Shown: positions 29,257 to 40,036, counted from the first letter of the stretch. The stretch: 64,000 bases of DNA from Roseiarcus sp963751165 (GCA_963751165.1 CAVVTP010000015.1:992001-1056000), one strand, 5' to 3'. Numbers and translations are program-made. The notes: generated from the letters alone by a model not told the origin.

Positions 29257-29547
29257 GCCGTATCCAGTGCCTCCGCCGCCGACCGCGCAAGCCAAAATCT
29301 TGCCCTTCGGCGCGCCGACGCGCCTGAGCGCGTCGTCAACGCCCCTGGGCGTGGTGGTAAGGATGGACCCGGCGAATCATCGACGCTCCGCCGGACCAGC
29401 GCCAAGCCCATTGCGGCTCAGCACAAGCCGAATACAGTTCATATCAAACCGCAATCCGGTTGAAAACTGCGGCCGGCAGCCAAATTCGTCCCGCGCCAGC
29501 AGAGACCGTGCCGAGACATCAGACAGGCTGCGTGCTAGCACAGGCGC

Positions 29548-32125
29548 ATGATGATCGGCTCGGCGCGCTCGCGAAGCATGGGTCCTGAATCTGGTCCTCG
29601 AATGAACTCGACGCCGCCCCCCCCAACAGTGGACCGCATCGAGCGGACAGCCAGTCCGCTCCTGCTGGCTGTCCTCGTGCTCACCGCCGCTTGCGCGGCC
29701 CTCGCGCTATGGCTCGCTCCAAACGGCGCCGGCTTGGCGGTCGTGACAACCATGATCGTCGTGCTCGCCTTTTGCGGCGCTTTGGGACTGCTGCTCTTTT
29801 CGTTCGGCCGGCTGCAATTCCCGATCCGCGCGGTCCGATTCGACACAGCCAGGGCCGTCACTGACTCCAACTCCGACGGAATCGTGGTCACGGACCGGGA
29901 ATCGCGCGTTCTCTACGCAAACGAGGCCTATCGCTCTCTCTCCGGCGGTGACTTGGGCAGCGAATTGAAGCCGGTCGAGCGCCTGTTCGCCGGATCGCCA
30001 GACATCTCCGAATCCATCTACCGGCTGTCGCAGGCGTCCAAGGCGGGTAAGAGCGCTGCCGAGGACCTCCGTCTAGCCCCGTCCCTTAACCGCGAGGCGG
30101 ACGTGGCCTGGTACCGCATTCGCGTCCGGCCGCTTGGGGGCGTCGCCAGACATGCGGCAACGGTCTGGACGGTGTCCGACGAAACGCGCGAGCACGACCG
30201 CCACGAAAGCTTCTTCCAGGATCTTCAGCACGCGATCGACTACCTCGACCATGCTCCGGCTGGGTTTTTCTCCGCCGATCGCGATGGAGCGGTCGTTTAC
30301 ATGAACGCGACCCTCGCCGGCTGGCTCGATTTCGACCTCGCCCAATTCGGGCTTGGCCAGCTCCGGATCGACGACATCATAGCAGGCGACGGCGGCTCCA
30401 TGTTGACAATGATGTCCGGCGAGCCGGGCGAAGTGAAGACAGAACAGTTCGACGTCGACTTGAAGTCGCGTCAGGGCCGCGTCCTGGCGGCGAGAATATT
30501 CCACAAGGTGGCGTTTTCCAGCGACGGCGCGCCGGGGCCTTCTCGATCGCTGGTCATCAATCGCGCCCCGGGCGAACTCAAGGGCGAGGAAGACCTGCGG
30601 GCTGCCGAGGTGCGATTCGCCCGCGTCTTCAATTCGACGCCGGTCGCGATCGCCTCCGTGGACTCCTCAGGCGGCCTTCTGCGGCCCAACGCAGCCTTCG
30701 CCCGTCTCGTCCCGGAGGCTCTGAAGCCCCTCGCCGGGGGAAAACTGTCGATCTTTGGCCTCGTGGCGGAACGCGACCACCCAGCCTTGCGACAGGCGCT
30801 GGCCGCGGCCGCCGCGGGCCGGGGCGAGATCGCTCCGCTCGACGTTTCGCTCGAGGGCGCGGAAACGGCGCGCTCGGCCCGGCTCTTCGTCTCTGCCGCC
30901 GATCCGGGCAGCGATGAGGGCGCGAGCGCGATCGTCTTCGCCCTCGACACGACAGAACAGCGCACGCTGCAGGAGAATCTGGCCCAGAGCCAGAAGATGC
31001 AGGCGATCGGCCAATTGGCAGGCGGAGTCGCACACGATTTCAACAATGTGCTCACCGCCATCATCGGCTATTCCGATCTCCTGCTTGCTAACCACCGGCC
31101 GACCGATCCGTCCTTCCAGGACATCATGCAGATTAAGCAGAACGCGAATCGGGCGGCCGGCCTGGTGCGGCAGCTGCTCGCCTTCTCGCGCCGGCAGACG
31201 CTGCGGCCGCAGACGCTGCAGCTCAACGACGTGCTGTCGGAGCTGCAGATGCTGCTGCGCCGGCTGGTCGGCGAGACGATCCAGCTCGATGTGATCCACA
31301 GCCGCGATCTCTGGCTGGTTAAGGCCGACCTCAACCAGTTTGAGCAGGTGATCGTCAACCTCGTCGTCAATGCCCGCGACGCGATGCCGGACGGCGGCAA
31401 AATCACGCTGCGCACCCGCAACATCCCGGCGTCAGAATGTGGCCGACTTAGGGATATGGCGGTCGTTCCCGCCGACTATGTTCTCGTCGAGGTCCAGGAC
31501 ACCGGGCACGGCATCCCGGCCGACGTGATGGTCAAGATTTTCGAGCCCTTCTTCACCACCAAGGAGGTCGGCAAGGGCACCGGCCTCGGCCTGTCGATGG
31601 TGTACGGCATCGTAAAGCAGACCGGCGGATACGTGTTCTGCGAAAGCGAAGCGGGCGCCGGCGCGACGTTCCGAATCTTGCTGCCGCGCCTCGTCGAAAC
31701 GGAAACCGAGACGCCCACGAAGAAAGAAGCCGCGAAGCCAGCGGCGGCGGACCTGACTGGCCGCGGCGCCATCCTGCTGGTAGAGGACGAGGAGGCGGTG
31801 CGGGCGTTCGCCTCACGCGCGCTCGCTTCGCGCGGCTACACCGTTCTCGAGGCCGAACTCGGAACTCGAGGCGCTCCGCGTCGCCGAAGAAGCCGGTGGG
31901 CCGATCGACCTCATCGTCTCCGACGTGATCATGCCGGAAATGGACGGGCCGACGATGTTGGCCGAGTTGCGTCGACGCGGTTTCGACGCGAAGATCGTCT
32001 TCGTCTCCGGCTACGCTGACGACGCCTTCGCCCGCAGCCTGCCGGAAAAACAGGAGTTCGTCTTCCTGCCGAAGCCGTTCACGCTCAAGCAGCTGGTCGA
32101 GACCGTCAAGGGGGCGATGGGTTGA
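29548..32125 (+). CDS. cckA: Cell-cycle hybrid histidine kinase CckA, one frameshift
   Basis: About 858 residues: two membrane helices at about 38-95, tandem PAS-like domains (for example SNSDGIVVTDRESRVLYANE), a HisKA domain with the phospho-accepting histidine in VAHDFNNVLTAIIGYSD (His496), HATPase motifs (NLVVNARDAMPDGG, DTGHGIP, GKGTGLGLSMVYGIVKQTGG) and a C-terminal receiver. Spelling of the HisKA/HATPase core matches CckA, which phosphorylates CtrA through ChpT. The receiver is broken at about 31858-31865 (GAACTCGGAACTCGAG, one base too many); after correction it continues with IDLIVSDVIMPEMDGP and ends PKPFTLKQLVETVKGAMG. As cckA is normally essential, a sequencing error is likelier than a pseudogene. 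Confidence 0.88.
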
Positions 32126-32141
32126 GGAGACCGGGGGGCGA

Positions 32142-32993
<852 letters not shown>

Positions 32994-33078
32994 GCAGTCG
33001 AAAGTCGGCATTTGCAAAGACGCGGATGCCGCTTGTGCATTACGAAAGACGCCTCAACCGCGACGCGGACGCCGATCC

Positions 33079-33432
33079 TCACCGCTCCGCGTGCTTGCGC
33101 CCTTTCCGCGTCGCCGCCGCCTCGCGCGCCGACTCTCTCCGGTCCTCCGCCGTTCGGCCGGTGCTGGGTTTCCTGCCCAATTGCCGCCAATCCTTCTCGG
33201 TCATTTCGACGCCATAGTGATCGGCCGCCTTCTTGATGTTGGCGAAGGCCAGCTCTCGATCCTCGTCAGGAACGTCGATGACCTGGTCGAAACGCGCAAT
33301 GGCGTTCCTGACGTGACGGGCGTCGGTCATCGGCTCCTTTCGCTCTTTCGGAAATGCGAACACGCTGTCGGGCAAGTCGCTCCGCTCTGTGAGTTCGCCG
33401 TGCTTTTCGTGCGGTCTCCAAGTCGCTTTCAT
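33079..33432 (-). CDS. Small DUF6582-type conserved protein
   Basis: The 117-residue protein has the recognisable pattern KHGELTERSDLPDSVFAFP, KERKEPMTDARHVRNAIARFDQV and FANIKKAADHYGVEMTE, seen in a widespread family of small proteins (DUF6582) of unknown function, with a basic C-terminal tail (RKGRKHAER). A start at 33432 has GGAGG seven bases upstream. The gene stands alone and converges on the MoxR gene. Confidence 0.8.
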   Translation of the reverse strand: MKATWRPHEKHGELTERSDLPDSVFAFPKERKEPMTDARHVRNAIARFDQVIDVPDEDRELAFANIKKAADHYGVEMTEKDWRQLGRKPSTGRTAEDRRESAREAAATRKGRKHAER

Positions 33433-33777
33433 GCTCGCCTCCGTGTCCGGTCGTCCTGCCGAGCCTATCCCTGACAGGCTGTCGCCGGCTATCGGACCCA
33501 TAAACGGTCGGAGCAGGTCTGCGGCTCCATTAGACAGCGAAGGTCGAGGGGCTTCGGCGGTTTTGCCGATATGCATTGTCAGCATCATCAAAATGTTACG
33601 AAGATGTAATAATATACAACATAAAACAGTTTGATCCGAAACTGGCTCCAACGCGACAGTTTTTGGCGCCTATCTCATTGAAAAAATTGGGTCGCTGCCA
33701 GAATCAGGCGCCTCATGGTTAATTCCATCAGCGATCGTCGGAATCGAGGATTTTTGTCCAACCCGCTGAAGAATAAT
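33433..33777. other. AT-rich spacer, no gene seen
   Basis: The stretch 33580-33780 is markedly AT-rich for this genome (TAATAATATACAACATAAAAC, then GAAAAAATTGGG), lying between the promoter of the DUF6582-type gene and the end of xdhC. I see no reading frame with protein-like content. It could hold an upstream promoter or a foreign scrap. Confidence 0.5.
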
Positions 33778-34743
33778 CTATATTTCCGTCCCCTCCTTCT
33801 CCAGCCGCTCCCCCGCCATCAGGAGCTGCGCTGCGGTCGAGGCGGCGATCACCGCGGGGTCCTTGCCCTCGAGGCCCGGCAGGCCGATTGGGCAGACGAG
33901 CTTTTCCAGAACCGCCTCCGACAGTTTTGCCGCGCGCATCTGGGACAGGAAACGGGCGCGCTTAGTCGCCGACCCGATCAGGCCAACGTAGCCGAACCGC
34001 TGCGACCGGAGCGCCTCGGCGACGATCTCGAGATCGAGCGCATGGGAATGCGTCATGACCACGATCAGCGCCCCGTCGGGCGCGTTGGCGAGTTCGGCGG
34101 CCGGCTCGGGCGCGTAGATCAGCGCCACATTGGCCGGCGCGTAAGCGGGAAAGGCCTCGCGGCGCGAGTCGACCCAGCGCACCGCAAAGGGCAAGGGCGC
34201 CAGCGCCAGCGCGAGCGCCCGACCGACATGGCCTGCGCCGAACAGATAGACGGCGCGGGCGCTTTCGCCGAGCGGCTCGGTCCAGCCCTCCTCGTCAGGC
34301 GGCGTTTCGGTCAGGCCGTCTCCGCGCCGGTCGCCTTCCAGCTTACGCTCGATCCTCCCCTCCCGCCCGATCGCCGCCCTGATCGTCGCCGGCCCCCGCC
34401 CCTCCGCCGCCGCGATCTCCGCGATGTCCGCGCGGTCGCGGCGGTCGAAGGTCTCGATGCGCCACTCGACGCGGCCCCCGCAACATTGTGCGAGTTCCGG
34501 CCCCAGCGCCAGCGAACGGCGCACCGCCGGACCGCGGCCCTCCCTCAGCGCCGCCTGGGCAGCCTCGAGCGCCGCCCACTCCAGCGCTCCGCCGCCGATC
34601 GTGCCGTGGAATCCGCCCGACGGCCTCACCACCATCCGCGCGCCGGCCTCGCGCGGGCTCGAACCCTGGACGCGGGCGAGCGTCACCAGCACTGCCGACC
34701 CTTCGTCGTCGATTGCTTCGATGAGGCGGCGGAAAGACAGCAT
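33778..34743 (-). CDS. xdhC: XdhC, xanthine dehydrogenase accessory protein
   Basis: The 321-residue protein has the XdhC N-terminal segment (AVLVTLARVQGSSPREAGARMVV), GTIGGGALEW, the CCGG-type motif AQCCGGRVEW and a C-terminal Rossmann domain beginning VYLFGAGHVGRALA. XdhC binds molybdenum cofactor, has it sulfurated and inserts it into XdhB. It lies nine bases after xdhB, last gene of xdhABC. The frame is intact. Confidence 0.92.
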   Translation of the reverse strand: MLSFRRLIEAIDDEGSAVLVTLARVQGSSPREAGARMVVRPSGGFHGTIGGGALEWAALEAAQAALREGRGPAVRRSLALGPELAQCCGGRVEWRIETFDRRDRADIAEIAAAEGRGPATIRAAIGREGRIERKLEGDRRGDGLTETPPDEEGWTEPLGESARAVYLFGAGHVGRALALALAPLPFAVRWVDSRREAFPAYAPANVALIYAPEPAAELANAPDGALIVVMTHSHALDLEIVAEALRSQRFGYVGLIGSATKRARFLSQMRAAKLSEAVLEKLVCPIGLPGLEGKDPAVIAASTAAQLLMAGERLEKEGTEI

Positions 34744-34752
34744 GGCGCCGCC

Positions 34753-37074
34753 TTAGGATGCTCCCTCGAGCGAGCGGACCGCATTGAGGATCGACTCCGG
34801 CGTGCAGGGCGCCTCGAGCTTCGGGTGCCCCTTCCGGTTCGTCGCATGCACAGCGTCCAGGATCGCCGAATAGACCGAGATCGCCAGCATCAGCGGCGGT
34901 TCGCCCACCGCTTTCGACCGGTAGACGCTCGGCGTCGGATTGGGCCGCATATGAAGCCGGGTGTTGAAGACGGGAGGAACGTCGGACGCGACCGGGATCT
35001 TGTAGGTCGCGGGCGCATGGGTCGTGAGCCGCCCCTTCGCGTCGAAAACGAGCTCCTCGGTGGTCAGCCAGCCCATGCCCTGGATGAACCCGCCCTCGAC
35101 CTGGCCGATGTCGAGCGCCGGGTTGATCGAGGCGCCGACGTCGTGCAGGAGATCGGCGCGCAGGACGCGCATCTCGCCCGTCATACTATCGATCGCGACC
35201 TCCGAGCACGCCGCCCCGTAGGCGAAGTAGAAGAACGGCCGGCCCTGCGCCTTGGCGCGGTCCCAATGGATTTCCGGCGTCTTGTAATGACCCGCGTGGG
35301 AGAGCGAAACGCGTGCGACGCGGCATTCCTTGGCGAGCTCGCCGAAGCTCATCGAAGCGTTGCCTGCAAACACGCGTCCGTCGCGAAACTCGACTGCGTC
35401 GGCGCTGACGCCCCATTGTTCCGCGGCGAACGCGGCCATTCGTTCCTTGATCGCTTCGGCGGCGATCTTGGCGGCCATCCCGTTCAGATCGGTTCCCGAG
35501 GAGGCGGCGGTCGGGGACGCGTTGGGGACCTTTGAAGTGTTGGTCGCGGTGATGCGAACGAAGTGAAGCGGCACGCCGAATTCCTCGGCGACGATCTGGG
35601 CGACCTTGGTGAAGAGCCCCTGCCCCATCTCCGTGCCGCCATGATTGAGGTGGATCGAGCCGTCCGAATAGACATGCACGAGCGCTCCCGCCTGATTGAG
35701 GCGAATGAGCGTGAACGAAATGCCGAACATCACCGGCGTCAGCGCAATCCCGCGCTTGATGAGCGGGCTCGTGGAGTTGAAATCCGCGATGGCGGCGCGG
35801 CGATCGCGGTAGCGGCTCGTCTCCTCGAGCTCCTCGATGATCCGCCTCTGGGTCTCCAGATCCTCGACGGCCTGACCGTATGGCGTCCGGTCGAAGCCCG
35901 GACGCAGGAGATTGGCTTTCCGGACCTCGAGCGGATCGAGCCCGCGTTCCCGGGCGATCGCGTCCATGACGCGCTCGATCGCGATCATGCCCTGCGGGCC
36001 CCCGAACCCGCGGAAAGCGGTGTTGGACACCGTATTGGTCTTCAGGCGGCGGGAGGCGATCGAAACATGCGGCAGCCAGTAGCCGTTGCCGGCGTGAAAC
36101 ATCGCCCGGTCGACCACGCCCAGCGAGAGATCGGCGGAGCAGCCACAACGCGCGTTGAGCATGACGTCGTAGCCGGCGATGACGCCCCGATCGTCGAAGC
36201 CGACGCGCCAGTCGGCGCGGAAATCGTGGCGCTTGCCGGTCATCATGAAATCGTCGTCGCGATCCAACCGAACCTTGCACGGCCGGCCCGTCACACGGGC
36301 GGCGAGCGCGGCCATGGCGGCCCAAGTGCAGGCCTGACTTTCCTTGCCGCCGAAGCCGCCGCCCATGCGTCGGGTTTCGACGGTGACGAAGGCGTCCGGA
36401 ATCCCCAGGACGCGCGCCACGATATGCTGCGTCTCGGTTGGATCCTGGCTCGAGGCGTGCACTGTCATATCGTCGCCTTCCCCAGGGATGGCGAAGGAGG
36501 CTTGGCCTTCGAGGTAGAAATGCTCCTGACCGCCGATCGATAACTGGCCCTCGAGCTTGTATGGGGCATGGTCGATCGCCGAGACCGCGCCGTCGCGACC
36601 GAAGGCATAGTCGTCCATCACCCGCTCGCCGGTCTTCAACGCGTCGGCAACCGTCAAGGAGGGTGTTTGCTCCTCGATGTCGATCTTGGCGAGGCGGGCC
36701 GCCCGTCGGGCTTCGTCGCGCGTTCGGGCGACCACCGCGAACAATGGCTGCCCGTGGAACAGAATCTCTTTGTCGGCAAAAAGCGGCTCGTCCGCGAACG
36801 CCGGAGCGATGTCGTTCCTGCCTGGAATATCGGCCGCCGTCAGCACTGCGACGACGCCCGGCGCGGCGCGCACAGGAGCCAACTCAAGACCCCTCAACGA
36901 GCCGCGCGCCTTGTCGGCCATGCCGAAAGCGACATGAAGCGTTCCCTCCGGCTCGCGAAGGTCGTCGACATAGATCGCCGACCCCTGCACGTGCAGCCGG
37001 GCGGAATCATGCGGCAGAGGCTTGTGGACGACCGCCCGCGGCAGGGCGAGATCGGCGACATCATTCGGCGGCAT
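34753..37074 (-). CDS. xdhB: Xanthine dehydrogenase, molybdopterin-binding subunit
   Basis: The 773-residue protein is the large molybdenum subunit that oxidises hypoxanthine and xanthine to urate. It starts PHDSARLHVQGSAIYVDDL and shows the cofactor loops RRMGGGFGGKESQ, FRGFGGPQGM and the active-site glutamate segment near the C-terminus in the GEPPLML context (KAVGEPPLMLAISV). ATG at 37074 follows GGAG in GATTGGAGCAC, and the gene overlaps the 3' end of xdhA by 14 bases. The longer frame to 37134 is inside xdhA. Length is normal for a stand-alone XdhB. Confidence 0.92.
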   Translation of the reverse strand: MPPNDVADLALPRAVVHKPLPHDSARLHVQGSAIYVDDLREPEGTLHVAFGMADKARGSLRGLELAPVRAAPGVVAVLTAADIPGRNDIAPAFADEPLFADKEILFHGQPLFAVVARTRDEARRAARLAKIDIEEQTPSLTVADALKTGERVMDDYAFGRDGAVSAIDHAPYKLEGQLSIGGQEHFYLEGQASFAIPGEGDDMTVHASSQDPTETQHIVARVLGIPDAFVTVETRRMGGGFGGKESQACTWAAMAALAARVTGRPCKVRLDRDDDFMMTGKRHDFRADWRVGFDDRGVIAGYDVMLNARCGCSADLSLGVVDRAMFHAGNGYWLPHVSIASRRLKTNTVSNTAFRGFGGPQGMIAIERVMDAIARERGLDPLEVRKANLLRPGFDRTPYGQAVEDLETQRRIIEELEETSRYRDRRAAIADFNSTSPLIKRGIALTPVMFGISFTLIRLNQAGALVHVYSDGSIHLNHGGTEMGQGLFTKVAQIVAEEFGVPLHFVRITATNTSKVPNASPTAASSGTDLNGMAAKIAAEAIKERMAAFAAEQWGVSADAVEFRDGRVFAGNASMSFGELAKECRVARVSLSHAGHYKTPEIHWDRAKAQGRPFFYFAYGAACSEVAIDSMTGEMRVLRADLLHDVGASINPALDIGQVEGGFIQGMGWLTTEELVFDAKGRLTTHAPATYKIPVASDVPPVFNTRLHMRPNPTPSVYRSKAVGEPPLMLAISVYSAILDAVHATNRKGHPKLEAPCTPESILNAVRSLEGAS

Positions 37075-38551
37075 GAAGTGCTCCAATCCTGGTCGGCACG
37101 CTCGCGCCGCCGATTTCGATGAGCGTCTTTTCAAGCAAATTCGTTGCGACGGACATTCGATAGGAGGCGCTCGCCCGCTGGTCGGTCAAAGGTGTGAAAT
37201 CGGACGATAGCGCCGCGAGCGCCAGCCGCCAGGTCGACGGATCCTGAAGGTCGGCGCCAACCAGCGCCTTCTCCGCATTCGTGGCCCGCTTCGGAATCGC
37301 AGCCATGCCGCCGCATGAAATGCGCACGCCGTTCACGCGCCCGGCGTCGATCTCGAGGCGGGCGGCAAGCATGACAGCGGAGATGTCCTCGTCGAACCGC
37401 TTCGAGACCTTGAAGGCGCGGAAATGCTGGGCGTCGCCAAGGCGCGGCGCTTCGACCGCCAGCACGAACTCTCCCGGCGCCCTGTCCTGCTTTCCATACG
37501 CGATGAAAAAGTCCTCCAGCAGCAGGGTGCGAATCGCCGGGCCCTTGCGGAGCACGACCCGCCCGCCGAGCGCGATGAGCGCGGGCGCTATATCGCCGAT
37601 CGGCGATCCGTTGGCGATATTTCCGCCGACTGTTCCGCTCGTCCGCACTTGTATCGAGCCGAACCGGCGCATGAGCTCGCCGAGGTCCGGATGAATGGCG
37701 CCGAGCAGCGGCGCGGCGTCGGAGAGGGTCACGCCGGCGCCAAGCGAAAGCGCGCCGTCGGCGGTTTCTCCGACGCTATCGAGACCAGCCGTTCGGCCGA
37801 GCCAGATCACGCGCTTAAGGTCGCGCAACTGCTTGGTGACCCAGAGGCCAACGTCGGTGGCGCCGGCGACGAGAGTCGCGTCGGGAAATCGTGCGTACAG
37901 CGCGGCCAGACTGTCCAAACCCGCAGGGGCGGCAAAAAAGGACCTCTCGTCGCCGACGAAGACATCGGCTTTGTCGTCAAGTCGAACCAGCGCCTCCGAC
38001 CGCGGGTCCGCCGATCGCGGCAAATCGGTCGTCGGGCGCTCCGTCACATATTTCGAGCGCCGCTTCGATGATCGGTCGGTAGCCCGTGCAGCGGCAGAGA
38101 TTGCCGGCGAGCTGATCGCACAGGCTCGCTCTCGTCGAGGGGCGCCGGAGTGGTAGGCGGCGAACAGGCTCATGACGATTCCGGGGGTGCAAAAGCCGCA
38201 CTGCGACCCGTGACGGTCGACCATCGCCTGCTGCACCGGGTGAAGCGCGTCGCCTTCCGCCAGGTCCTCGACCGTGATCAGCTCGGCGCCGTCGAGCTGG
38301 CCCAGCAGCAGAATGCAGGCGTTGACCGCGTCGTAGGTCAGGCGTCCGTTGCGATTGCGGACCAGAACGACCGTGCAAGCGCCACAGTCGCCCTCCGCGC
38401 AGCCCTCCTTCGTGCCTTTGGCGCCGACGCTCTCGCGCAGCCAGTCGAGCACGGTCGCGCGAGGCGAAAACCGGTCGAGCGCCACCGTCTCCCCTCCGAA
38501 CCGGAAGCGGACGGCTTTCCGTAGAGCTGCGCCGTTGTTCGCAGAATCCAT
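37061..38551 (-). CDS. xdhA: Xanthine dehydrogenase small subunit (Fe-S and FAD); internal compensating frameshifts
   Basis: The protein has an N-terminal plant-type ferredoxin domain (EGCAEGDCGACTVVLV), a second 2Fe-2S domain opening with GSQCGFCTPGIVMSLFA, and a FAD domain (LVAGATDVGLWVTKQLRDLKR). In the literal translation residues after HSGAP are nonsense for about 43 codons. The adjacent frame there reads LCDQLAGNLCRCTGYRPIIEAA, which supplies the missing CRC cluster ligands. A lost base at about 38137-38139 and a gained base at about 38009-38012 explain both ends. The gene heads xdhABC. Confidence 0.88.
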   Translation of the reverse strand: MDSANNGAALRKAVRFRFGGETVALDRFSPRATVLDWLRESVGAKGTKEGCAEGDCGACTVVLVRNRNGRLTYDAVNACILLLGQLDGAELITVEDLAEGDALHPVQQAMVDRHGSQCGFCTPGIVMSLFAAYHSGAPRRERACAISSPAISAAARATDRSSKRRSKYVTERPTTDLPRSADPRSEALVRLDDKADVFVGDERSFFAAPAGLDSLAALYARFPDATLVAGATDVGLWVTKQLRDLKRVIWLGRTAGLDSVGETADGALSLGAGVTLSDAAPLLGAIHPDLGELMRRFGSIQVRTSGTVGGNIANGSPIGDIAPALIALGGRVVLRKGPAIRTLLLEDFFIAYGKQDRAPGEFVLAVEAPRLGDAQHFRAFKVSKRFDEDISAVMLAARLEIDAGRVNGVRISCGGMAAIPKRATNAEKALVGADLQDPSTWRLALAALSSDFTPLTDQRASASYRMSVATNLLEKTLIEIGGASVPTRIGALHAAE

Positions 38552-38632
38552 GGCCGTTCCTCAAAGCCCCGAGGCATGATGAAACTTTTGCGGGCGAAAC
38601 GGAAGAGCGTCCGGCGGCGCAGCTCCCGCCAC

Positions 38633-38737
38633 TCAGTGCGTGAGGTAATAGGGGTGGGCCTCTTTCGGCGGGAGCCGCAAATCGCGCAGGTGAAGGGCGT
38701 AAGCCTCGGCCGCCGTCGGCTTCGCCTTGCGCGGCAT
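38633..38737 (-). CDS. 34-residue protein translationally coupled to upstream small gene
   Basis: The frame reads MPRKAKPTAAEAYALHLRDL and ends HPYYLTH. Its ATG shares one base with the stop of the upstream 79-residue gene (TAATG), a classic coupling arrangement. It is basic at the N-terminus and amphipathic in the middle. No family recognised. It lies 81 bases before the xdhA start on the same strand. Confidence 0.45.
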   Translation of the reverse strand: MPRKAKPTAAEAYALHLRDLRLPPKEAHPYYLTH

Positions 38738-38976
38738 TAGGGCGCGGCCTCGTCAAGGGGCAGCGGCCGCATTTCGTCGGCGACGAAGGCCAACGCCTTG
38801 ATCCGTGTCGCGCTCGCCCCTTCGGCGAGGGCGCGGGCGAAGTCTTCGGTCCTGAGCGCGCCCCGGAACTCGGCGGCGAAGCCGTGGTCGAAGGCGCGCG
38901 CGTCGTCCATCCGACCGAAGAAGCGCGACTTGTCGAACAGGCTCTGGTAGGCGAGCGTCGACCAATAGGCGGCCAT
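38737..38976 (-). CDS. 79-residue hypothetical protein
   Basis: The protein starts MAAYWSTLAYQSLFDKSRFFG and ends FVADEMRPLPLDEAAP. It is balanced in charge, with aromatic-rich N-terminal helices, and has no family I recognise. GGAGGAG lies six bases before the ATG. Codon usage is like that of the flanking genes. The overlap with the 34-residue gene and the short distance to xdhA suggest one transcript, but a link to purine oxidation is only positional. Confidence 0.6.
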   Translation of the reverse strand: MAAYWSTLAYQSLFDKSRFFGRMDDARAFDHGFAAEFRGALRTEDFARALAEGASATRIKALAFVADEMRPLPLDEAAP

Positions 38977-38999
38977 CACCGCTCCTCCACGGGGCAAAA

Positions 39000-39362
39000 T
39001 TATAGAAGAGGCATAACCCAAAGCCGGGTCTCGGCCGCTGGCGCATTTTCCATCGACCTCATGCTGAGGCGCCCTTTGCTGAAGGCAAAGGGCCTCGAAG
39101 CATGCTCGCTGGCCGCGAGCGCCCTTCGAGACGCCCGCTTCGCAGGCTCCTCAGGGCGAGGGCGGTGGGGGAGCTTGGGCGGCTTTTCCCGCTTGGGGCG
39201 CCATTCCGGGCCCATCTCGGCCCGGATCGCCTTCACGTCGAGCGAAGCGAACGTGCTCTCGCTCCTCAGCAGAGTTTCACGGGCGAGCCCGCGCTCCAGC
39301 GGAGGGAGCGCGTCTCGCGCTCCTGGGCGGCGGGACGCCGCCCCTCCGGTTGGTCGCGACAT
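39000..39362 (-). pseudogene. Possible gene remnant run into a palindromic repeat
   Basis: The 120-codon frame has a plausible first half (RETLLRSESTFASLDVKAIRAEMGPEWRPKREK). Its second half is translated palindromic repeat (39057-39162), so the original C-terminus seems replaced. No family recognised; it could be phage-derived. Confidence 0.3.
39057..39162. repeat. Two head-to-head CCTCA..CTGAGG-type palindromic repeats
   Basis: The first unit runs CCTCATGCTGAGG, a hairpin arm GCCCTTTGC/GCAAAGGGC, then CTCGAAGCATG. The second, in reverse orientation (39119-39162), reads on the minus strand CCTCGCCCTGAGGAGCC, TGCGAAGCG, GGCGTCTCGAAGGGC. They belong to the same dispersed palindrome class as 39673-39716. 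Confidence 0.75.
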
Positions 39363-39440
39363 ACGTGGGGCACAGCCGACACGACTCTGCCATGAAAACA
39401 GTTCTGAGGAATTGGCGTACCGCGGGCCGACTCGTGATTT

Positions 39441-39628
39441 TCATCGATAATGGCGCGCGCCCCGAGCGCTGGTTGGCTGCTTAGCCACGCCCCAGGCCTC
39501 GCCGGCGACGACGCTCAAGCCGCGGCGCTCGAATTCTTCCTTCAGCGGCTCGATCTCGGCCTCGAGCTTCTTCGCCTTTCGCGCGCCGCGCCCCAGCGGT
39601 CGACCAGCTGCTCCTTGGTCAACGCGAC
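39441..39628 (-). pseudogene. Frameshifted small phage-like gene
   Basis: Two frames complement each other: ALTKEQLVDRWGAARER upstream and KKLEAEIEPLKEEFERRGLSVVAGEAWGV downstream, joined by a one-base slip at about 39590. The joined protein resembles small helical proteins found in prophage-like islands. It is short, broken and ends in unrelated sequence, so it is probably decayed. The assignment is tentative. Confidence 0.4.
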
Positions 39629-39672
39629 CGTAACTGCCAAGCGGCCCCTTCCATTCGAGCGGCATCCCCGGA

Positions 39673-39716
39673 CCTCATCCTGAGGAGCCGCGCGGAGCGC
39701 GGCGTCTCGAAGGATG
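39673..39716. repeat. CCTCATCCTGAGG palindromic repeat
   Basis: The unit reads CCTCATCCTGAGGAGCC, GCGCGGAGCGCG, GCGTCTCGAAGGATGA, with a strong central hairpin. Repeats of this form are common between genes in Hyphomicrobiales genomes. Confidence 0.8.
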
Positions 39717-39751
39717 ATCCAGCCGCCTGCGCCGTTAGTGCGTTCTGGAGC

Positions 39752-39776
39752 GTCCTTCGACAAGCTCAGGACGAGG
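39752..39776. repeat. Half-unit GTCCTTCGACAAGCTCAGGACGAGG repeat
   Basis: The stretch 39752-39776 forms an imperfect hairpin GTCCT...AGGAC around TCGACAAGCTC and is the other common dispersed form in related genomes. It lies 36 bases from the previous unit. Confidence 0.6.
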
Positions 39777-39814
39777 TGGTGGCTCGGAGTTACGCGCGGC
39801 GCGAGAAATCCTGC

Positions 39815-40036
39815 TCATGCGGCGCGTCCTTTGACATTGATTGCGCGCCGGCGGGGCGCCGAGGCCGGGATCAGCCGTCCCTTGAGCGGGATCAAACCCT
39901 CGGCGAACGTCTCGCGCGGGCGTGGGCTCTCAGGCCGGGCGCCGGGATGAAGCTTGCGCGCCAGCCGCACGAGCTCGGCCTCGATCTCGCTGCGGTCGAC
40001 GAAAAAGGCCTCTGGATCGTGGTTGAGGGGCTTCAC
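39815..40036 (-). CDS. Hypothetical protein, possibly truncated
   Basis: The 73-residue frame (KPLNHDPEAFFVDRSEIEAELVRLARKLHPG near its start) has protein-like composition and the upstream frame stays open in phase as RERLFDLADGVGRVKPLN, so the true start may be further upstream (to about 40090) or lost. A basic tail ends RRRAINVKGRAA. No family recognised. It lies in the repeat-rich, gene-poor stretch 39-40.5 kb and may be a phage remnant. Confidence 0.4.
   Translation of the reverse strand: MKPLNHDPEAFFVDRSEIEAELVRLARKLHPGARPESPRPRETFAEGLIPLKGRLIPASAPRRRAINVKGRAA

Noticed and set aside
31850..31930. Programmed ribosomal frameshift in cckA to make two products
   Set aside because: No slippery heptamer, no obvious downstream structure, and similar slips occur in many unrelated genes here, so a sequence error is simpler.
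33715..35535. Plus-strand open frame of 606 codons opposite xdhC/xdhB
   Set aside because: It runs antisense through two clear xdh genes and has only Arg-rich composition.
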